Assembly: GCA_002437285.1 (NCBI GenBank)
Contig: DJOV01000039.1
Span: 1 to 34,319 of the forward strand
Direction of reading: 5' to 3'
From: Prevotella sp. UBA6429
Lineage (GTDB): Bacteria > Bacteroidota > Bacteroidia > Bacteroidales > Bacteroidaceae
DNA: 34,319 nucleotides
Position numbers and translations under genes: made by a program. Positions within the stretch are counted from its first letter, which is position 1. Each line of letters opens with the position of its first letter. Of this stretch, positions 7,978 to 16,786 are shown piece by piece. The notes beneath the pieces were generated by a model. The model had not been told where the DNA came from and ran no database searches. It saw only the letters and a list, made by a program, of their open reading frames with translations.

Positions 7978-8009
7978 CAAAGTTAGCCATTAATTTCGAT
8001 AATGCCAAA
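7978..8009 (-). promoter_or_regulatory. greA promoter with -33 and -7 boxes
   Basis: On the minus strand TTTG (8006-8009) is followed after 20 bp by TAACTTTG (7978-7985), a full match to the Bacteroidetes consensus. Transcription would begin near 7971, upstream of the hairpin at 7906-7942. Confidence 0.75.
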
Positions 8010-8121
8010 CTTTTCGTTGAAAATAATTTTGGGCGGTAACTTGTAGGCCCCACCTTTTATGCCGCTTCGTTCTTGGCGGTCACTGGCCGGACATGGACAG
8101 GCCCGCCAACGCCACATTCTT

Positions 8122-9090
8122 CTACTTCACCTCACCCGTTGTGAAATTGATCTTGAAGCTGTCGCGGTATTCGAAGACACACTGGCCGTCCTGGAACGAG
8201 ACGGGGAAGATGATGGTCTTGGTGCGTGGCAGGTCGGGGTCCATCCAGCGGTCGCCGACATAGAGATAGGTGGTCTGCTTGGTGCCTTCCACCTTGAGGA
8301 TGGCGGCCGCCTGTGTGCCGAAGGCCTTGTCGTCGCCGATGTTTTCGAGGGGTGTCCAGCCTTTGCGCAGGTTCTTCGACACGCTGAGCTTGCACTGGTT
8401 GGGCGCCCACCCCGTGCAGGCCGACGAGAGCATGTAGTAGCGTCCGTCGACGCGCACCACGGCCGGAGCCTCGCGGCGCTCGCCCTTCATGAGCGGCGTG
8501 TGCTTCTTCACGCTGAGATAGTCGGCCGACAACTGGAACAGGCCCAGGTCGGTGTTCTCGTTGGTGGTGGAGATGAAGTAGGCCGTGCCGTTGTCGTCGA
8601 CAAACACGTTGCAGTCGCGGCTCTTCACACCCAGCGGACGTCCGCTCCATTGCAGGCGGTAGGGACCCGTGATGCGGTCGGCCACGAAGCAGGCTGCCTC
8701 GGAGGCACCATAGTTGCTGCTCTCCCAGTGGCACCAGACGACATACTTGCCCGTCTTCTTGTTGTGCAGGATCTTGGCGCGCTCGATGAAGCGCGATGCA
8801 CCCAGCTCGGGGGTGGTCTTGCCATTCTCGATGATCTTGCCCATGAAGCGCCAGTGTTGCAGGTCCTCGCTGGCGTAGAGGTTGACGTCGGGATTCCATG
8901 AGTTGGAGCGGTCCTCGCCCACCATGTACCATGTGTTGCCTTCGCGGAGGAAGCCGGGGGCGTGGGCCTGCACCACGTTACCGTCGGTGTCGTGCCACAG
9001 GGTGCCGTTGGTGACGGTAGTCCAGCCGTCGGCCATCATGCCCAGCGTGTAGGCCATGAAGGCCAGGATCATTGTCAAGCGTAATCTCAT
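8122..9090 (-). CDS. Secreted GH43-type glycosidase, possibly galactan-active
   Basis: This 322-residue protein has a signal peptide (MRLRLTMILAFMAYTLG) and a five-bladed propeller fold typical of GH43. The opening, with VVQAHAPGFLREGNTWYMVG, resembles the exo-beta-1,3-galactanase side of the family (subfamily 24 and relatives) rather than the classic ADP-type arabinanases. The later segments IERAKILHNKKTGKYVVW and SRDCNVFVDDNGTAYF carry the acidic residues expected at the second and third blades. Substrate assignment to arabinogalactan is inference. The gene is the last of the minus-strand cluster, 67 nt after rseP, with no clear promoter of its own, so it may be read through from the housekeeping operon. 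Confidence 0.75.
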   Translation of the reverse strand: MRLRLTMILAFMAYTLGMMADGWTTVTNGTLWHDTDGNVVQAHAPGFLREGNTWYMVGEDRSNSWNPDVNLYASEDLQHWRFMGKIIENGKTTPELGASRFIERAKILHNKKTGKYVVWCHWESSNYGASEAACFVADRITGPYRLQWSGRPLGVKSRDCNVFVDDNGTAYFISTTNENTDLGLFQLSADYLSVKKHTPLMKGERREAPAVVRVDGRYYMLSSACTGWAPNQCKLSVSKNLRKGWTPLENIGDDKAFGTQAAAILKVEGTKQTTYLYVGDRWMDPDLPRTKTIIFPVSFQDGQCVFEYRDSFKINFTTGEVK

Positions 9091-9157
9091 GTTTTCTTAA
9101 TCTTTTGTAGTGGTAATTGATAGGACGCACCTGATGGGGGGCTGTTGGGTCATCAGA

Positions 9158-10594
9158 TCAATACATGATGCCCAGCCAGCGCAAGATGTCGTTGAGGTTG
9201 GCCACCACCATGAGCAATATCAGGATGGTGATGCCCACATACTCGGCACGCACCATGAACTTCTCCGATGGTTTGCGTCGCGTGATGATCTCATAGAGCA
9301 AGAAGAGCACGTGTCCGCCGTCGAGAGCCGGGATGGGCAGGATGTTCATGAATGCCAGGATGATGCTCAGGAAGGCTGTCATCTTCCAGAACATGTACCA
9401 GTCCCAGGTGTCGGGGAAAAGGCTGCCGATGGACCCGAAGCCGCCCAGCGACTTGGCGCCGTCGGCCGTGAAGACATACTGCATGTCGCTGACGTAGCCG
9501 GCCAGCACGTCCCAGCCATACTTCACGCCTGCAGGGAAGCTTTCGAAAAAGCCATAGTCGACGTGTGTGACGTGGTCCTTGTAGAGGCCCATGGCGCTCG
9601 GGATGGTGAAGCCCATCATCAGGTCGGGCGTCAGGGTGGTGCGCAGGGTGTCGTGCTTGCCGGTCCCTGCCTTGGCCACCACAAGGCCTATGGTGCGCAG
9701 GCGGAGGCTGTCCTTGTGGGTCTTTGCCGCTGTCAGCTCGTCGCCGATGCGCCCTATCTCCTCCGTGAACTCATTGTAGGAGTCGATGGCCTTGCCGTTG
9801 ACGGCCAGCAGGGTGTCGCCCTTGCCCAGGCCGAGCGCCCAGGCCGGTGAGGCCACCATGCGACTGTCGTCGCCGGCTACAGGCAACTCCTTGCACACGG
9901 AGTCGATGACTGCCGGGATAAACGGGCGAAGGAATTGTGGGGTCACCTTCAGCATGTTGAGCAGGTTGAGGTCGCCCGGCAGGTTGATGCGCACGGGCTT
10001 GCCGTCACGGATGACGTCACAATAGCGCGCCTCGGAAAGGTCGCGGTAGACATCGACGTTGAAGTCCTTGAACGGGCGGATGTCGGTGCCCACGAGGATG
10101 TCGTGGTCGCGGAAACCATACTGCTTGGCCTCGGTGTTGAACTTCATGCCCAGTGACATGTCGGCCACCTTGACATAGCTCTCGCCCCAGTGGAACATAA
10201 TCATCGAGTAGATGAAGAGTGCCAGCAGGAAGTTGACGGTCACACCGCCAATCATGATGATGAGCCGCTGCCATGCGGGCTTGCTGCGAAACTCCCACGG
10301 TTGCACGGGTTGCTTCATCTGCTCGGTGTCGAAACTCTCGTCGACCATGCCGGCAATCTTGCAGTAGCCGCCCAGGGGCAGCCATCCCATGCCATACTCC
10401 GTCGAGCCGTTCTTGGGCTTGAAGCTGAAGAGCTTGCCACCCCACTTGCCCACGGAGATGTCGAAGAAGATGAAGAACTTTTCCACCCTGACACCGAAGA
10501 GCTTGGAGGCCAGCATGTGGCCGCCCTCATGCAGGAAGACAAGCAGGGAGATGGAGAGGATGAACTGAAGGAGTTTTATGAGGAATACTTCCAT
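9158..10594 (-). CDS. rseP: Site-2 membrane metalloprotease RseP
   Basis: This 478-residue inner-membrane zinc protease performs regulated intramembrane proteolysis, for example of anti-sigma factors. The first membrane segment holds the HEGGH zinc motif (HExxH) at about residues 22-26. A second segment follows near residues 110-130, then PDZ-like regions in the periplasmic part (around GLGKGDTLLAVNGK). The C-terminal membrane part carries the second zinc-site motif PIPALDGGH and ends with the last membrane segment. Length and order fit the Bacteroidetes family, which is a little longer than E. coli RseP. It follows dxr by 73 nt; dxr-rseP adjacency is common in bacteria. Confidence 0.95.
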   Translation of the reverse strand: MEVFLIKLLQFILSISLLVFLHEGGHMLASKLFGVRVEKFFIFFDISVGKWGGKLFSFKPKNGSTEYGMGWLPLGGYCKIAGMVDESFDTEQMKQPVQPWEFRSKPAWQRLIIMIGGVTVNFLLALFIYSMIMFHWGESYVKVADMSLGMKFNTEAKQYGFRDHDILVGTDIRPFKDFNVDVYRDLSEARYCDVIRDGKPVRINLPGDLNLLNMLKVTPQFLRPFIPAVIDSVCKELPVAGDDSRMVASPAWALGLGKGDTLLAVNGKAIDSYNEFTEEIGRIGDELTAAKTHKDSLRLRTIGLVVAKAGTGKHDTLRTTLTPDLMMGFTIPSAMGLYKDHVTHVDYGFFESFPAGVKYGWDVLAGYVSDMQYVFTADGAKSLGGFGSIGSLFPDTWDWYMFWKMTAFLSIILAFMNILPIPALDGGHVLFLLYEIITRRKPSEKFMVRAEYVGITILILLMVVANLNDILRWLGIMY

Positions 10595-10667
10595 TTCAAA
10601 TGATGTGCTATGCGATTAAAAAAATAAAAGGTTGTGATGCGGTATGGATGAGCATGCGCTGAGGCGC

Positions 10668-11822
10668 TCAGAGAAGTGAGGCCGCCACCTGCCGTGCCTC
10701 ACGGTCGGTGCTGAGGTAGACGTCAAGGCTGGTGCTGGCGTCGAAGGGCACGCGGCTCATGGTCTTGCTGATGATGTCGGCCATGCCGAGAAACGAGCAT
10801 TGGCCCTTGCGGAAGGCGGCGTTGGCCACCTCGTTGGCGGCATTGAGCACGCAGGGCACGTTGCCACCCTGGTGGATGGCGTCGTAAGCCAGTTGCAGAC
10901 AGGGGAACTTCTCCACGTCGGGCTCGAAGAACTCCAGCTTCTGCGTCTTGAAGAGATCCAGCCGCTCGCCGTTGAGATCCAGCCGCTCGGGGAACGAGAA
11001 GGCGTACTGGATGGGTAGCCTCATGTCGGGCACACCCAACTGCGCCTTGACGGCGCCGTCCTTGAACTGCACGCCACTGTGGACCACCGACTGGGGGTGG
11101 ATGAGCACCTGGATGCGGTCGGCAGGCACGCCAAAGAGCCACTTGGCCTCCATGACCTCGAAGCCCTTGTTCATGAGCGATGCCGAGTCGATGGTGATCT
11201 TGGCGCCCATGTCCCATGTGGGGTGGCGGAGGGCGTCGGCCGCCGTGACGTGGCGAAGCCGTTCATGGTCGAACAGGCGGAACGGACCGCCCGAGCAGGT
11301 GAGCAGGATCTTGTCGACCTCATTCATGTCCTCGCCCACCAAGCTCTGGAAGATGGCGGAATGCTCGGAGTCGACGGGCAACAGGTCCACATGGTTCTCG
11401 CTCACCAACTTGAGGATGAGCTCACCGGCCACGACGAGTGTCTCCTTGTTGGCCAGGCAGATCTTCTTGTGGGCCTTGATGGCGTGGATGGTGGGCTCGA
11501 GACCGGCGAAGCCCACCATGGAGGCGAGCACCATGTCGACGGGCGAAGCCTCGACCACCTCGTTGAGCGCCTCCTTGCCCGCGTAGACCTTGATGTCGGG
11601 ACGGTCGGCGAGGAGCGCTTGCAGCGCTTCGTAGTGGGCGTCGTTGGCGATGACCACGGCGGCGGGGTTGAAGCGGTGGGCCTGTTGGGCCAGCTTCTCC
11701 ACGCTGTTGTTGGCCGTCAGGCAGTACACTTCATAGCGGTCGGGGTGCTGACTGATGACGTCGAGCGCCTGGGTGCCGATGGAACCGGTGCTGCCCAAGA
11801 CGCATATTTGCTGTTTCTTCAT
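10668..11822 (-). CDS. dxr: 1-deoxy-D-xylulose 5-phosphate reductoisomerase
   Basis: This 384-residue cytoplasmic enzyme converts DXP to methylerythritol 4-phosphate with NADPH, the first committed step of the MEP isoprenoid pathway. The NADPH-binding loop VLGSTGSIGTQAL is at the N-terminus. The family motifs CLANKETLV, CSGGPFR, ITIDSASLMNKGFEVMEA and IHPQSVVHS carry the metal and substrate residues. The start at 11822 (MKKQQICVLG) places the Rossmann motif correctly; an in-frame ATG twelve codons upstream would add an unmatched tail. The gene lies 115 nt after rimM and 73 nt before rseP. Confidence 0.96.
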   Translation of the reverse strand: MKKQQICVLGSTGSIGTQALDVISQHPDRYEVYCLTANNSVEKLAQQAHRFNPAAVVIANDAHYEALQALLADRPDIKVYAGKEALNEVVEASPVDMVLASMVGFAGLEPTIHAIKAHKKICLANKETLVVAGELILKLVSENHVDLLPVDSEHSAIFQSLVGEDMNEVDKILLTCSGGPFRLFDHERLRHVTAADALRHPTWDMGAKITIDSASLMNKGFEVMEAKWLFGVPADRIQVLIHPQSVVHSGVQFKDGAVKAQLGVPDMRLPIQYAFSFPERLDLNGERLDLFKTQKLEFFEPDVEKFPCLQLAYDAIHQGGNVPCVLNAANEVANAAFRKGQCSFLGMADIISKTMSRVPFDASTSLDVYLSTDREARQVAASLL

Positions 11823-11937
11823 TTCGGAAAAATGGAATGGTGGGTCGTGCGGACCCAAGTCGTCTACTATAATGTTAAGGCCGATCCCTCTTGGCGATGA
11901 GGCAAGGCCCTCTCGTGGTCGGTGATGTCACGGCGGG

Positions 11938-12456
11938 TCAGAGGTCCAGCAGGCCCTCGGGTATGGTCATGGTGAGGGTCTGCGCCTGCCGGTCCACGTC
12001 GTGTATGAGGTCATCACTGGCCGGGATGAGCACGTCGCCCTGTGGCGTGGCCAGCGTGAAGAGCACGTTGATGGTGCTGTCGTCCACATGCTGGATGGTT
12101 CCCGCCACCTTGCCCGATGCCTCGTTGATGACCTTGAAGCCGATGATCTCCGCCCATGACGCTCCGCCGTCCTCCTCTTGCGCCAAGGCTCGGGGGAAGA
12201 ACACGTCGCATCCCGTCAGTTCGCGGGCGCGCTCCTCGGTGTCGATGTCGCAAAGCTTCAGCAGGCAAATCTCATTGGAGCGGAAGCGATACTCCTCGAT
12301 GAAGAACGGCACCAGGATGCCGTCGATGTCGAGAATGAGGTAATCGGCGTCCACGCGGTCGAAGATGTCATCGTCGAACTGGAACGACAACTCTCCCCTC
12401 ACGCCGTGGGGCTTGCCCAGGCGGCCTATGCGGTACACATCCTCTTGCTTGATCAT
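11938..12456 (-). CDS. rimM: Ribosome maturation factor RimM
   Basis: This 172-residue protein assists late 16S rRNA processing and assembly of the 30S head. The N-terminal domain opens with YRIGRLGKPHGVRGELSF, the family signature for the RimM barrel. The C-terminal PRC barrel contains WAEIIGFKVINEASGKVAG and the closing VLIPASDDLIHDVD segment. It follows murA by 18 nt and is probably cotranscribed. The order murA-rimM-dxr is a usual arrangement in Bacteroidetes. Confidence 0.93.
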   Translation of the reverse strand: MIKQEDVYRIGRLGKPHGVRGELSFQFDDDIFDRVDADYLILDIDGILVPFFIEEYRFRSNEICLLKLCDIDTEERARELTGCDVFFPRALAQEEDGGASWAEIIGFKVINEASGKVAGTIQHVDDSTINVLFTLATPQGDVLIPASDDLIHDVDRQAQTLTMTIPEGLLDL

Positions 12457-12474
12457 GGTTGTCGCGATGGGTGA

Positions 12475-13785
12475 TTAGTCGTTCACACGTTGTATCTTGG
12501 CGCCCAGCTTGTTGAGGCGTCGCTCGATGTCCTGGTATCCCCGGTCGATCTGTGCGATGTTGGCGATGCGGCTGGTGCCGCGTGCGCTCATGGCCGCGAT
12601 GAGCAGGGCGATGCCGGCACGTATGTCGGGCGAAGTCATGTTGCCTGCGCGCAACTGGATGCGGTGGTCTTGTCCCACCACCACGGCACGGTGCGGGTCG
12701 CACAGGATGATCTGCGCGCCCATGTCGATGAGCTTGTCGACAAAGAAGAGGCGGCTCTCAAACATCTTCTGGTGGATGAGCACCGATCCGCGCGCCTGTG
12801 TGGCCACGACGAGCAGCACGGAGAGCAGGTCGGGTGTCAGTCCGGGCCATGGCGCGTCGGCCAGGGTCATGATGGTGCCGTCGATGAACGACTGCACCTG
12901 GTAGTGGCTGTGGTGCGGGATGACAAGGTCGTCGCCCTCCACCTTGATGCGTACGCCCAGCCTGCGGAAGGCGTCGGGGATGATACCGAGGTCTCTCACC
13001 GACACATCCTTGATGCGGATGCCGTCGCCCACCATGGCCGCCATGCCGATGAATGATCCCACCTCGATCATGTCGGGCAGCACGCGGTGGCTGGCCCCGT
13101 GTAGTTTCTCCACTCCGACGATGGTGATGAGGTTGCTGGCGATGCCGCTGATGTTGGCGCCCATGTGGTTGAGCAGGTGGCACAGTTGCTGTATGTAGGG
13201 TTCGCAGGCGGCATGGTAGATGGTGGTGGTGCCCTTGGCGAAGACGGAGGCCATGATGATGTTGGCCGTTCCGGTCACCGAGGCCTCGTCGAGCAACATA
13301 TAGGTGCCTTTCAGTTGCTTGGCGTGTATCTGGTAGACGTTGCGCTCCTCATCGTGCACAAACTGGGCCCCCAGGTTCTTGAAACCAAGGAAGTGGGTGT
13401 CGAGCCGACGGCGCCCGATCTTGTCGCCGCCCGGCTGTGCCACGGTGGCCTGGCCGAAGCGGCCGAGCAACGGGCCGATCATGAGCACCGAGCCGCGCAA
13501 CGACGCGCATTTGCGCACAAACTCGAGGCTGTCCAGGTAGTCGAGATTGATCTCGTCGGCCTGGAACGTGTAGTCGCCCTCTCCGTTGCGTGTCACCTTC
13601 ACCCCCATGTCCGCAAGCAACTTGATGAGGTTGTTCACGTCGAGGATGTCGGGTATGTTCTTGATCCTCACGGGGTCGGGCGTAAGCAATGTGGCGCAGA
13701 TCACCTGCAACGCCTCGTTCTTCGCACCTTGCGGTGTGATTTCTCCGCTGAGCGGATGTCCGCCTTCGATGATGAATGACTCCAT
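12475..13785 (-). CDS. murA: UDP-N-acetylglucosamine 1-carboxyvinyltransferase with Asp at the catalytic Cys position
   Basis: This 436-residue enzyme transfers enolpyruvate from PEP to UDP-GlcNAc, the first committed step of peptidoglycan synthesis. GAKNEALQVICATLL at the N-terminus supplies the conserved Lys-Asn pair. The active-site loop reads PGGDKIGRRRLDTH, so residue 121 is Asp where E. coli has Cys115. Asp at this position is known from mycobacterial and chlamydial MurA and makes the enzyme insensitive to fosfomycin; it appears normal for Bacteroidetes. The rest of the two-domain inside-out barrel looks complete. It follows the DUF4290 gene by 8 nt. Confidence 0.96.
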   Translation of the reverse strand: MESFIIEGGHPLSGEITPQGAKNEALQVICATLLTPDPVRIKNIPDILDVNNLIKLLADMGVKVTRNGEGDYTFQADEINLDYLDSLEFVRKCASLRGSVLMIGPLLGRFGQATVAQPGGDKIGRRRLDTHFLGFKNLGAQFVHDEERNVYQIHAKQLKGTYMLLDEASVTGTANIIMASVFAKGTTTIYHAACEPYIQQLCHLLNHMGANISGIASNLITIVGVEKLHGASHRVLPDMIEVGSFIGMAAMVGDGIRIKDVSVRDLGIIPDAFRRLGVRIKVEGDDLVIPHHSHYQVQSFIDGTIMTLADAPWPGLTPDLLSVLLVVATQARGSVLIHQKMFESRLFFVDKLIDMGAQIILCDPHRAVVVGQDHRIQLRAGNMTSPDIRAGIALLIAAMSARGTSRIANIAQIDRGYQDIERRLNKLGAKIQRVND

Positions 13786-13793
13786 ACGCTTGC

Positions 13794-14387
13794 TTATTTT
13801 CTTTTGCGTTTCTTTTCCGTGTCTTTGATGTCGACCTTGGCAAACTTGAAGTTGGCGAGGTCCAGTTGGATCTTGCCGTCAGTGTAGCGTGCCAGGTCGT
13901 CGGCCACCTTCTCGTCGTCGGCGTATCCGTGGCTCCACAGTGTGAGGTCGCGCTTCATCTGGTTGGCCGTGAGGCACACCAGGTCGTCGCGCTCCTTGCC
14001 GGGCTCCATGGTCTTGAGCTTGTCGAAGAGCTTGAAGATGTACCGTCCGTAGTGGCGCACACGGATATTGTCCGTGGGATACTTCATAGGCTCGGGCTTG
14101 GTCTGCATGGATCGTGCCTCGCTGATGTCGTAGGGCCAGTCGATGTCGAGCTTGAAGTCGCTCATCAGCGCCAGGTGGTCCCATAGCTTCTGCTTGTAGT
14201 TGGCGTTGTTGCGGTTTTGCGGTGCCATGCGGTCCATGGTGGCGACGATGGTGGCGGCGCACCGCTGCCGTTCCTCCTTGGTGGGCAGGGTCACGCAGTA
14301 GTCTACCATGTTCTGTATCTCACGCCCATATTCTGGCAAGATGAGTTTCTCGCGCTGGGTGTTGTAGTCCAATCCGTTGATGTTCAT
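13794..14387 (-). CDS. DUF4290 family protein
   Basis: This 197-residue protein is a DUF4290 member, a family found in Bacteroidetes with no assigned function. It is charged, predicted alpha-helical, and lacks a signal peptide or membrane segment. The N-terminus reads MNINGLDYNTQREKLILPEY, the usual family opening, and the C-terminus is a basic tail ending KKRKRK that could contact nucleic acid. It sits directly before murA with 8 nt between them, a conserved arrangement, so expression with cell-wall and ribosome genes is likely. The function remains unknown. Confidence 0.9.
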   Translation of the reverse strand: MNINGLDYNTQREKLILPEYGREIQNMVDYCVTLPTKEERQRCAATIVATMDRMAPQNRNNANYKQKLWDHLALMSDFKLDIDWPYDISEARSMQTKPEPMKYPTDNIRVRHYGRYIFKLFDKLKTMEPGKERDDLVCLTANQMKRDLTLWSHGYADDEKVADDLARYTDGKIQLDLANFKFAKVDIKDTEKKRKRK

Positions 14388-14429
14388 GTGTTTTGTTGAG
14401 GGTTGTTAAGGGGTATGTCGCGGGGAGGC

Positions 14430-15122
14430 TCAGAGCAACTTGCGCGGCAGCTTGGCCACGAAGTCCTTGAGGTAGAAGGGCACAAAGTAGGCCACGTCCT
14501 CATATCGCTCCTCGGCCATGCACCGTTCGGCGAGCGGCAGCATGTTCTTGGCGAGCGGCTCAATGTCGCTGATGAAGTGAGCGTTGGGATGGTCGATCAC
14601 ATCCTGGCACTTCTTGGCTCCGTTGCCGAAGAAGTAGACGGGGTGCTGGTCGAGATATTCCTTGTAGGTGTCGGGCTCCACCACGTCGGCGTGGATGGGT
14701 CGCACCTCATGCAAGGAACGGTCGAAGAGTTGTGCGTAGACCTCCATGCGGCGGGCGTCGAGCATGGGACAGAGCAGCGCGTCGTCATCTGTCACCAGCT
14801 CTTGCAGCAGCACTGGCACGCAGAGCAGCTCGAGCGTGGGCACGGCCAGAAGCTTGATACTTCTTCCGTAGCAGATGCCCTTGGCCATCGACACGCCGAT
14901 GCGCAGGCCCGTATAGGAACCGGGGCCGCAACTCACGGCCACGGCATCAAGGGGGATGGCGTGGTTGTCGATGAACGAGAGCGCTTCGTCGACAAAGGCG
15001 CCGAGGCGTTCGGCATGGTTGGGGCCGCTGTGGTCTTCCTTGTCAAAGATGCACGCGCCGTCATGGCTGACGGCCACTGAGCACACGTTGGTGCTCGTTT
15101 CAATGTTCAAGATGCACGACAT
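14430..15122 (-). CDS. tsaB: tRNA threonylcarbamoyladenosine biosynthesis protein TsaB
   Basis: This 230-residue ASKHA-fold protein partners TsaD and TsaE in forming t6A at position 37 of ANN-reading tRNAs. The N-terminus reads ILNIETSTNVCSVAV, and the central segment VSCGPGSYTGLRIGVSMAKG is the family signature that distinguishes TsaB from the catalytic TsaD. Length is normal. It is the first gene of the minus-strand cluster, with its own -7 box at 15152-15159, and is divergent from yicC. DUF4290 follows after 42 nt. Confidence 0.94.
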   Translation of the reverse strand: MSCILNIETSTNVCSVAVSHDGACIFDKEDHSGPNHAERLGAFVDEALSFIDNHAIPLDAVAVSCGPGSYTGLRIGVSMAKGICYGRSIKLLAVPTLELLCVPVLLQELVTDDDALLCPMLDARRMEVYAQLFDRSLHEVRPIHADVVEPDTYKEYLDQHPVYFFGNGAKKCQDVIDHPNAHFISDIEPLAKNMLPLAERCMAEERYEDVAYFVPFYLKDFVAKLPRKLL

Positions 15123-15151
15123 AGTTTTGAAAATTCTATCTAAATAAAGTG

Positions 15152-15159
15152 CAAATTTA
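15152..15159 (-). promoter_or_regulatory. -7 box of the tsaB operon
   Basis: On the minus strand this reads TAAATTTG. Transcription would start about 23 nt before the tsaB ATG. It is one of two divergent promoters in the 91-bp tsaB-yicC gap. Confidence 0.55.
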
Positions 15160-15182
15160 CGCTTTTTTCCACGATTTCTTAG

Positions 15183-15190
15183 TACATTTG
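15183..15190 (+). promoter_or_regulatory. -7 box of yicC
   Basis: TACATTTG fits TAnnTTTG and lies about 24 bp before the yicC start codon, divergent from the tsaB promoter. The -33 region is T-rich without a clear TTTG. Confidence 0.5.
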
Positions 15191-15213
15191 CAGAAATTTA
15201 ACGCGAAAGAAGC

Positions 15214-16089
15214 ATGATACAATCAATGACAGGTTACGGCAAGTCGGTCGTGGCCTACAAGGACAAGAAAATTAATGTTGAGATTAAATCATTGAACAGC
15301 AAGGCTCTCGACCTCTCCACGCGCATCGCGCCGCTCTATCGGGAGAAGGAGATGGAGATCCGGCAACTCATTGCTCGCTCGCTGACAAGGGGTAAGGTTG
15401 ACTTTGCCATTTGGGTGGAGAAGGATACCCTTGTTGACGCCACACCGGTCAATGCGGCCCTTGTGGAGAATTATTACCATCAGCTGAAGACCATCACCGA
15501 TGGCGCAGGCATTCCCGAGCCGGCCGACTGGCTCACCACGCTCATGCGCATGCCCGATGTGCTCACCAAGACTGAGGTGGAGAAGCTCGACGACGACGAG
15601 TGGCAGGCTGTGCTCCAGGCTGTCCACACCGCCATCGACGCCCTCATGGCCTTCCGCCGCCAAGAGGGTGCGGCGCTTGAGCGCAAGTTTCATGAGAAAG
15701 TGGACAACATCGAGCGACTGCTCCATGAGATAGAGCCTTACGAGAAGAGTCGTGTGGCGAAGATCAAGGAGACCATCGTCAAGGGGCTCGAGATGATACC
15801 CGGGGTGGACTATGACAAGAACCGGCTGGAGCAAGAGCTCATCTACTATATTGAGAAACTTGACATCAGCGAGGAGAAGCAGCGCCTTGCCAACCACCTG
15901 AAATATTTCCGTGAGACCATGGCCGAAGACCAGCCCAACGGCAAGAAGTTGGGCTTCATCGCGCAGGAGATGGGCCGTGAGATCAACACCACCGGTTCGA
16001 AGAGCAACCAGGCGGAGATGCAGAACATCGTGGTCAAGATGAAAGACGAACTGGAACAGATCAAGGAGCAGGTGCTCAATGCGCTCTAA
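15214..16089 (+). CDS. yicC: YicC family endoribonuclease
   Basis: This 291-residue protein begins MIQSMTGYGKS, the invariant start of the YicC family. It ends with the DUF1732 domain, including KKLGFIAQEMGREINTTGSKS and the helical tail. YicC of E. coli has been reported to act as a ribonuclease affecting small RNA decay; the role in Bacteroidetes is untested. Length matches the family. The gene has its own promoter, is divergent from tsaB, and precedes gmk. YicC next to gmk is a widespread arrangement. A short hairpin with a T-run follows its stop and may reduce readthrough into gmk. Confidence 0.93.
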   Translation: MIQSMTGYGKSVVAYKDKKINVEIKSLNSKALDLSTRIAPLYREKEMEIRQLIARSLTRGKVDFAIWVEKDTLVDATPVNAALVENYYHQLKTITDGAGIPEPADWLTTLMRMPDVLTKTEVEKLDDDEWQAVLQAVHTAIDALMAFRRQEGAALERKFHEKVDNIERLLHEIEPYEKSRVAKIKETIVKGLEMIPGVDYDKNRLEQELIYYIEKLDISEEKQRLANHLKYFRETMAEDQPNGKKLGFIAQEMGREINTTGSKSNQAEMQNIVVKMKDELEQIKEQVLNAL

Positions 16090-16096
16090 TCCTATG

Positions 16097-16130
16097 GGCA
16101 GGCCCTTTGTGAGGAGCCTGCCTTTTGTTT
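16097..16130 (+). terminator. Hairpin with T-run after yicC
   Basis: GGCAGGC (16097-16103) pairs with GCCTGCC (16116-16122) and is followed by TTTTGTTT. It sits between yicC and gmk and could be a partial terminator. Confidence 0.6.
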
Positions 16131-16154
16131 TTCCCACCTTTTTATTATATGATT

Positions 16155-16781
16155 ATGGCAGACAACAACAATATCTCCAACACCCCATCCGCCGCGCCCG
16201 CTCAGCAAGGCGAAGGACGGCTGCTCATCTTCTCGGCGCCGTCGGGCAGTGGCAAGAGCACCATCGTGAAGTGGCTCATGGAGCAACATCCCGAGTTGCG
16301 GCTGGCCTTCTCGGTGAGCGCCACCACACGTGCGCCGCGCGGCACAGAGCGCAATGGCGTGGAATACCTGTTTCTCTCGGAGCAGGAGTTTCGCGCGAAG
16401 ATCGCTGCGGGCGAGTTCCTGGAGCACGAAGAGGTCTATCCCGGCCGATTCTATGGCACGCTGAAGGAACAAGTCGAGACCCAGTGTCGCAAGGGCGAGA
16501 ACGTGGTCTTCGACGTTGATGTGAAGGGCGGTTGCAACATCAAGCAGTTTTATGGTGACCGCGCCCTCAGTGTCTTCATCCAGCCACCGTCGGTCGAGGA
16601 GCTGCGGCGCCGTCTCGTGGGGCGTGCCACCGACGCGCCAGAGGTCATCGAGCAACGCCTGGCCAAGGCTTCCTATGAGCTGACGTTCGCGCCGCGCTTC
16701 GACCATATCGTGGTCAACGACGACCTGGCCACCGCTGAGGCTGAGGCCTATCGTCTGGTGAGTGACTTCCTGAAGCGCTGA
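16155..16781 (+). CDS. gmk: Guanylate kinase
   Basis: This 208-residue cytoplasmic enzyme phosphorylates GMP to GDP with ATP. The P-loop SAPSGSGKST lies near residues 26-35, later than usual because of a short Asn/Ala-rich N-terminal stretch. The GMP-binding part includes SATTRAPRGTERNGVEYLFL, and the lid region follows with VFDVDVKGGCNIKQ. The start at 16155 (MADNNN) is preferred; ATG at 16149 would add two residues. The stop is 5 nt before nadD, so the two are probably cotranscribed. Confidence 0.95.
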   Translation: MADNNNISNTPSAAPAQQGEGRLLIFSAPSGSGKSTIVKWLMEQHPELRLAFSVSATTRAPRGTERNGVEYLFLSEQEFRAKIAAGEFLEHEEVYPGRFYGTLKEQVETQCRKGENVVFDVDVKGGCNIKQFYGDRALSVFIQPPSVEELRRRLVGRATDAPEVIEQRLAKASYELTFAPRFDHIVVNDDLATAEAEAYRLVSDFLKR

Positions 16782-16786
16782 CCGTC

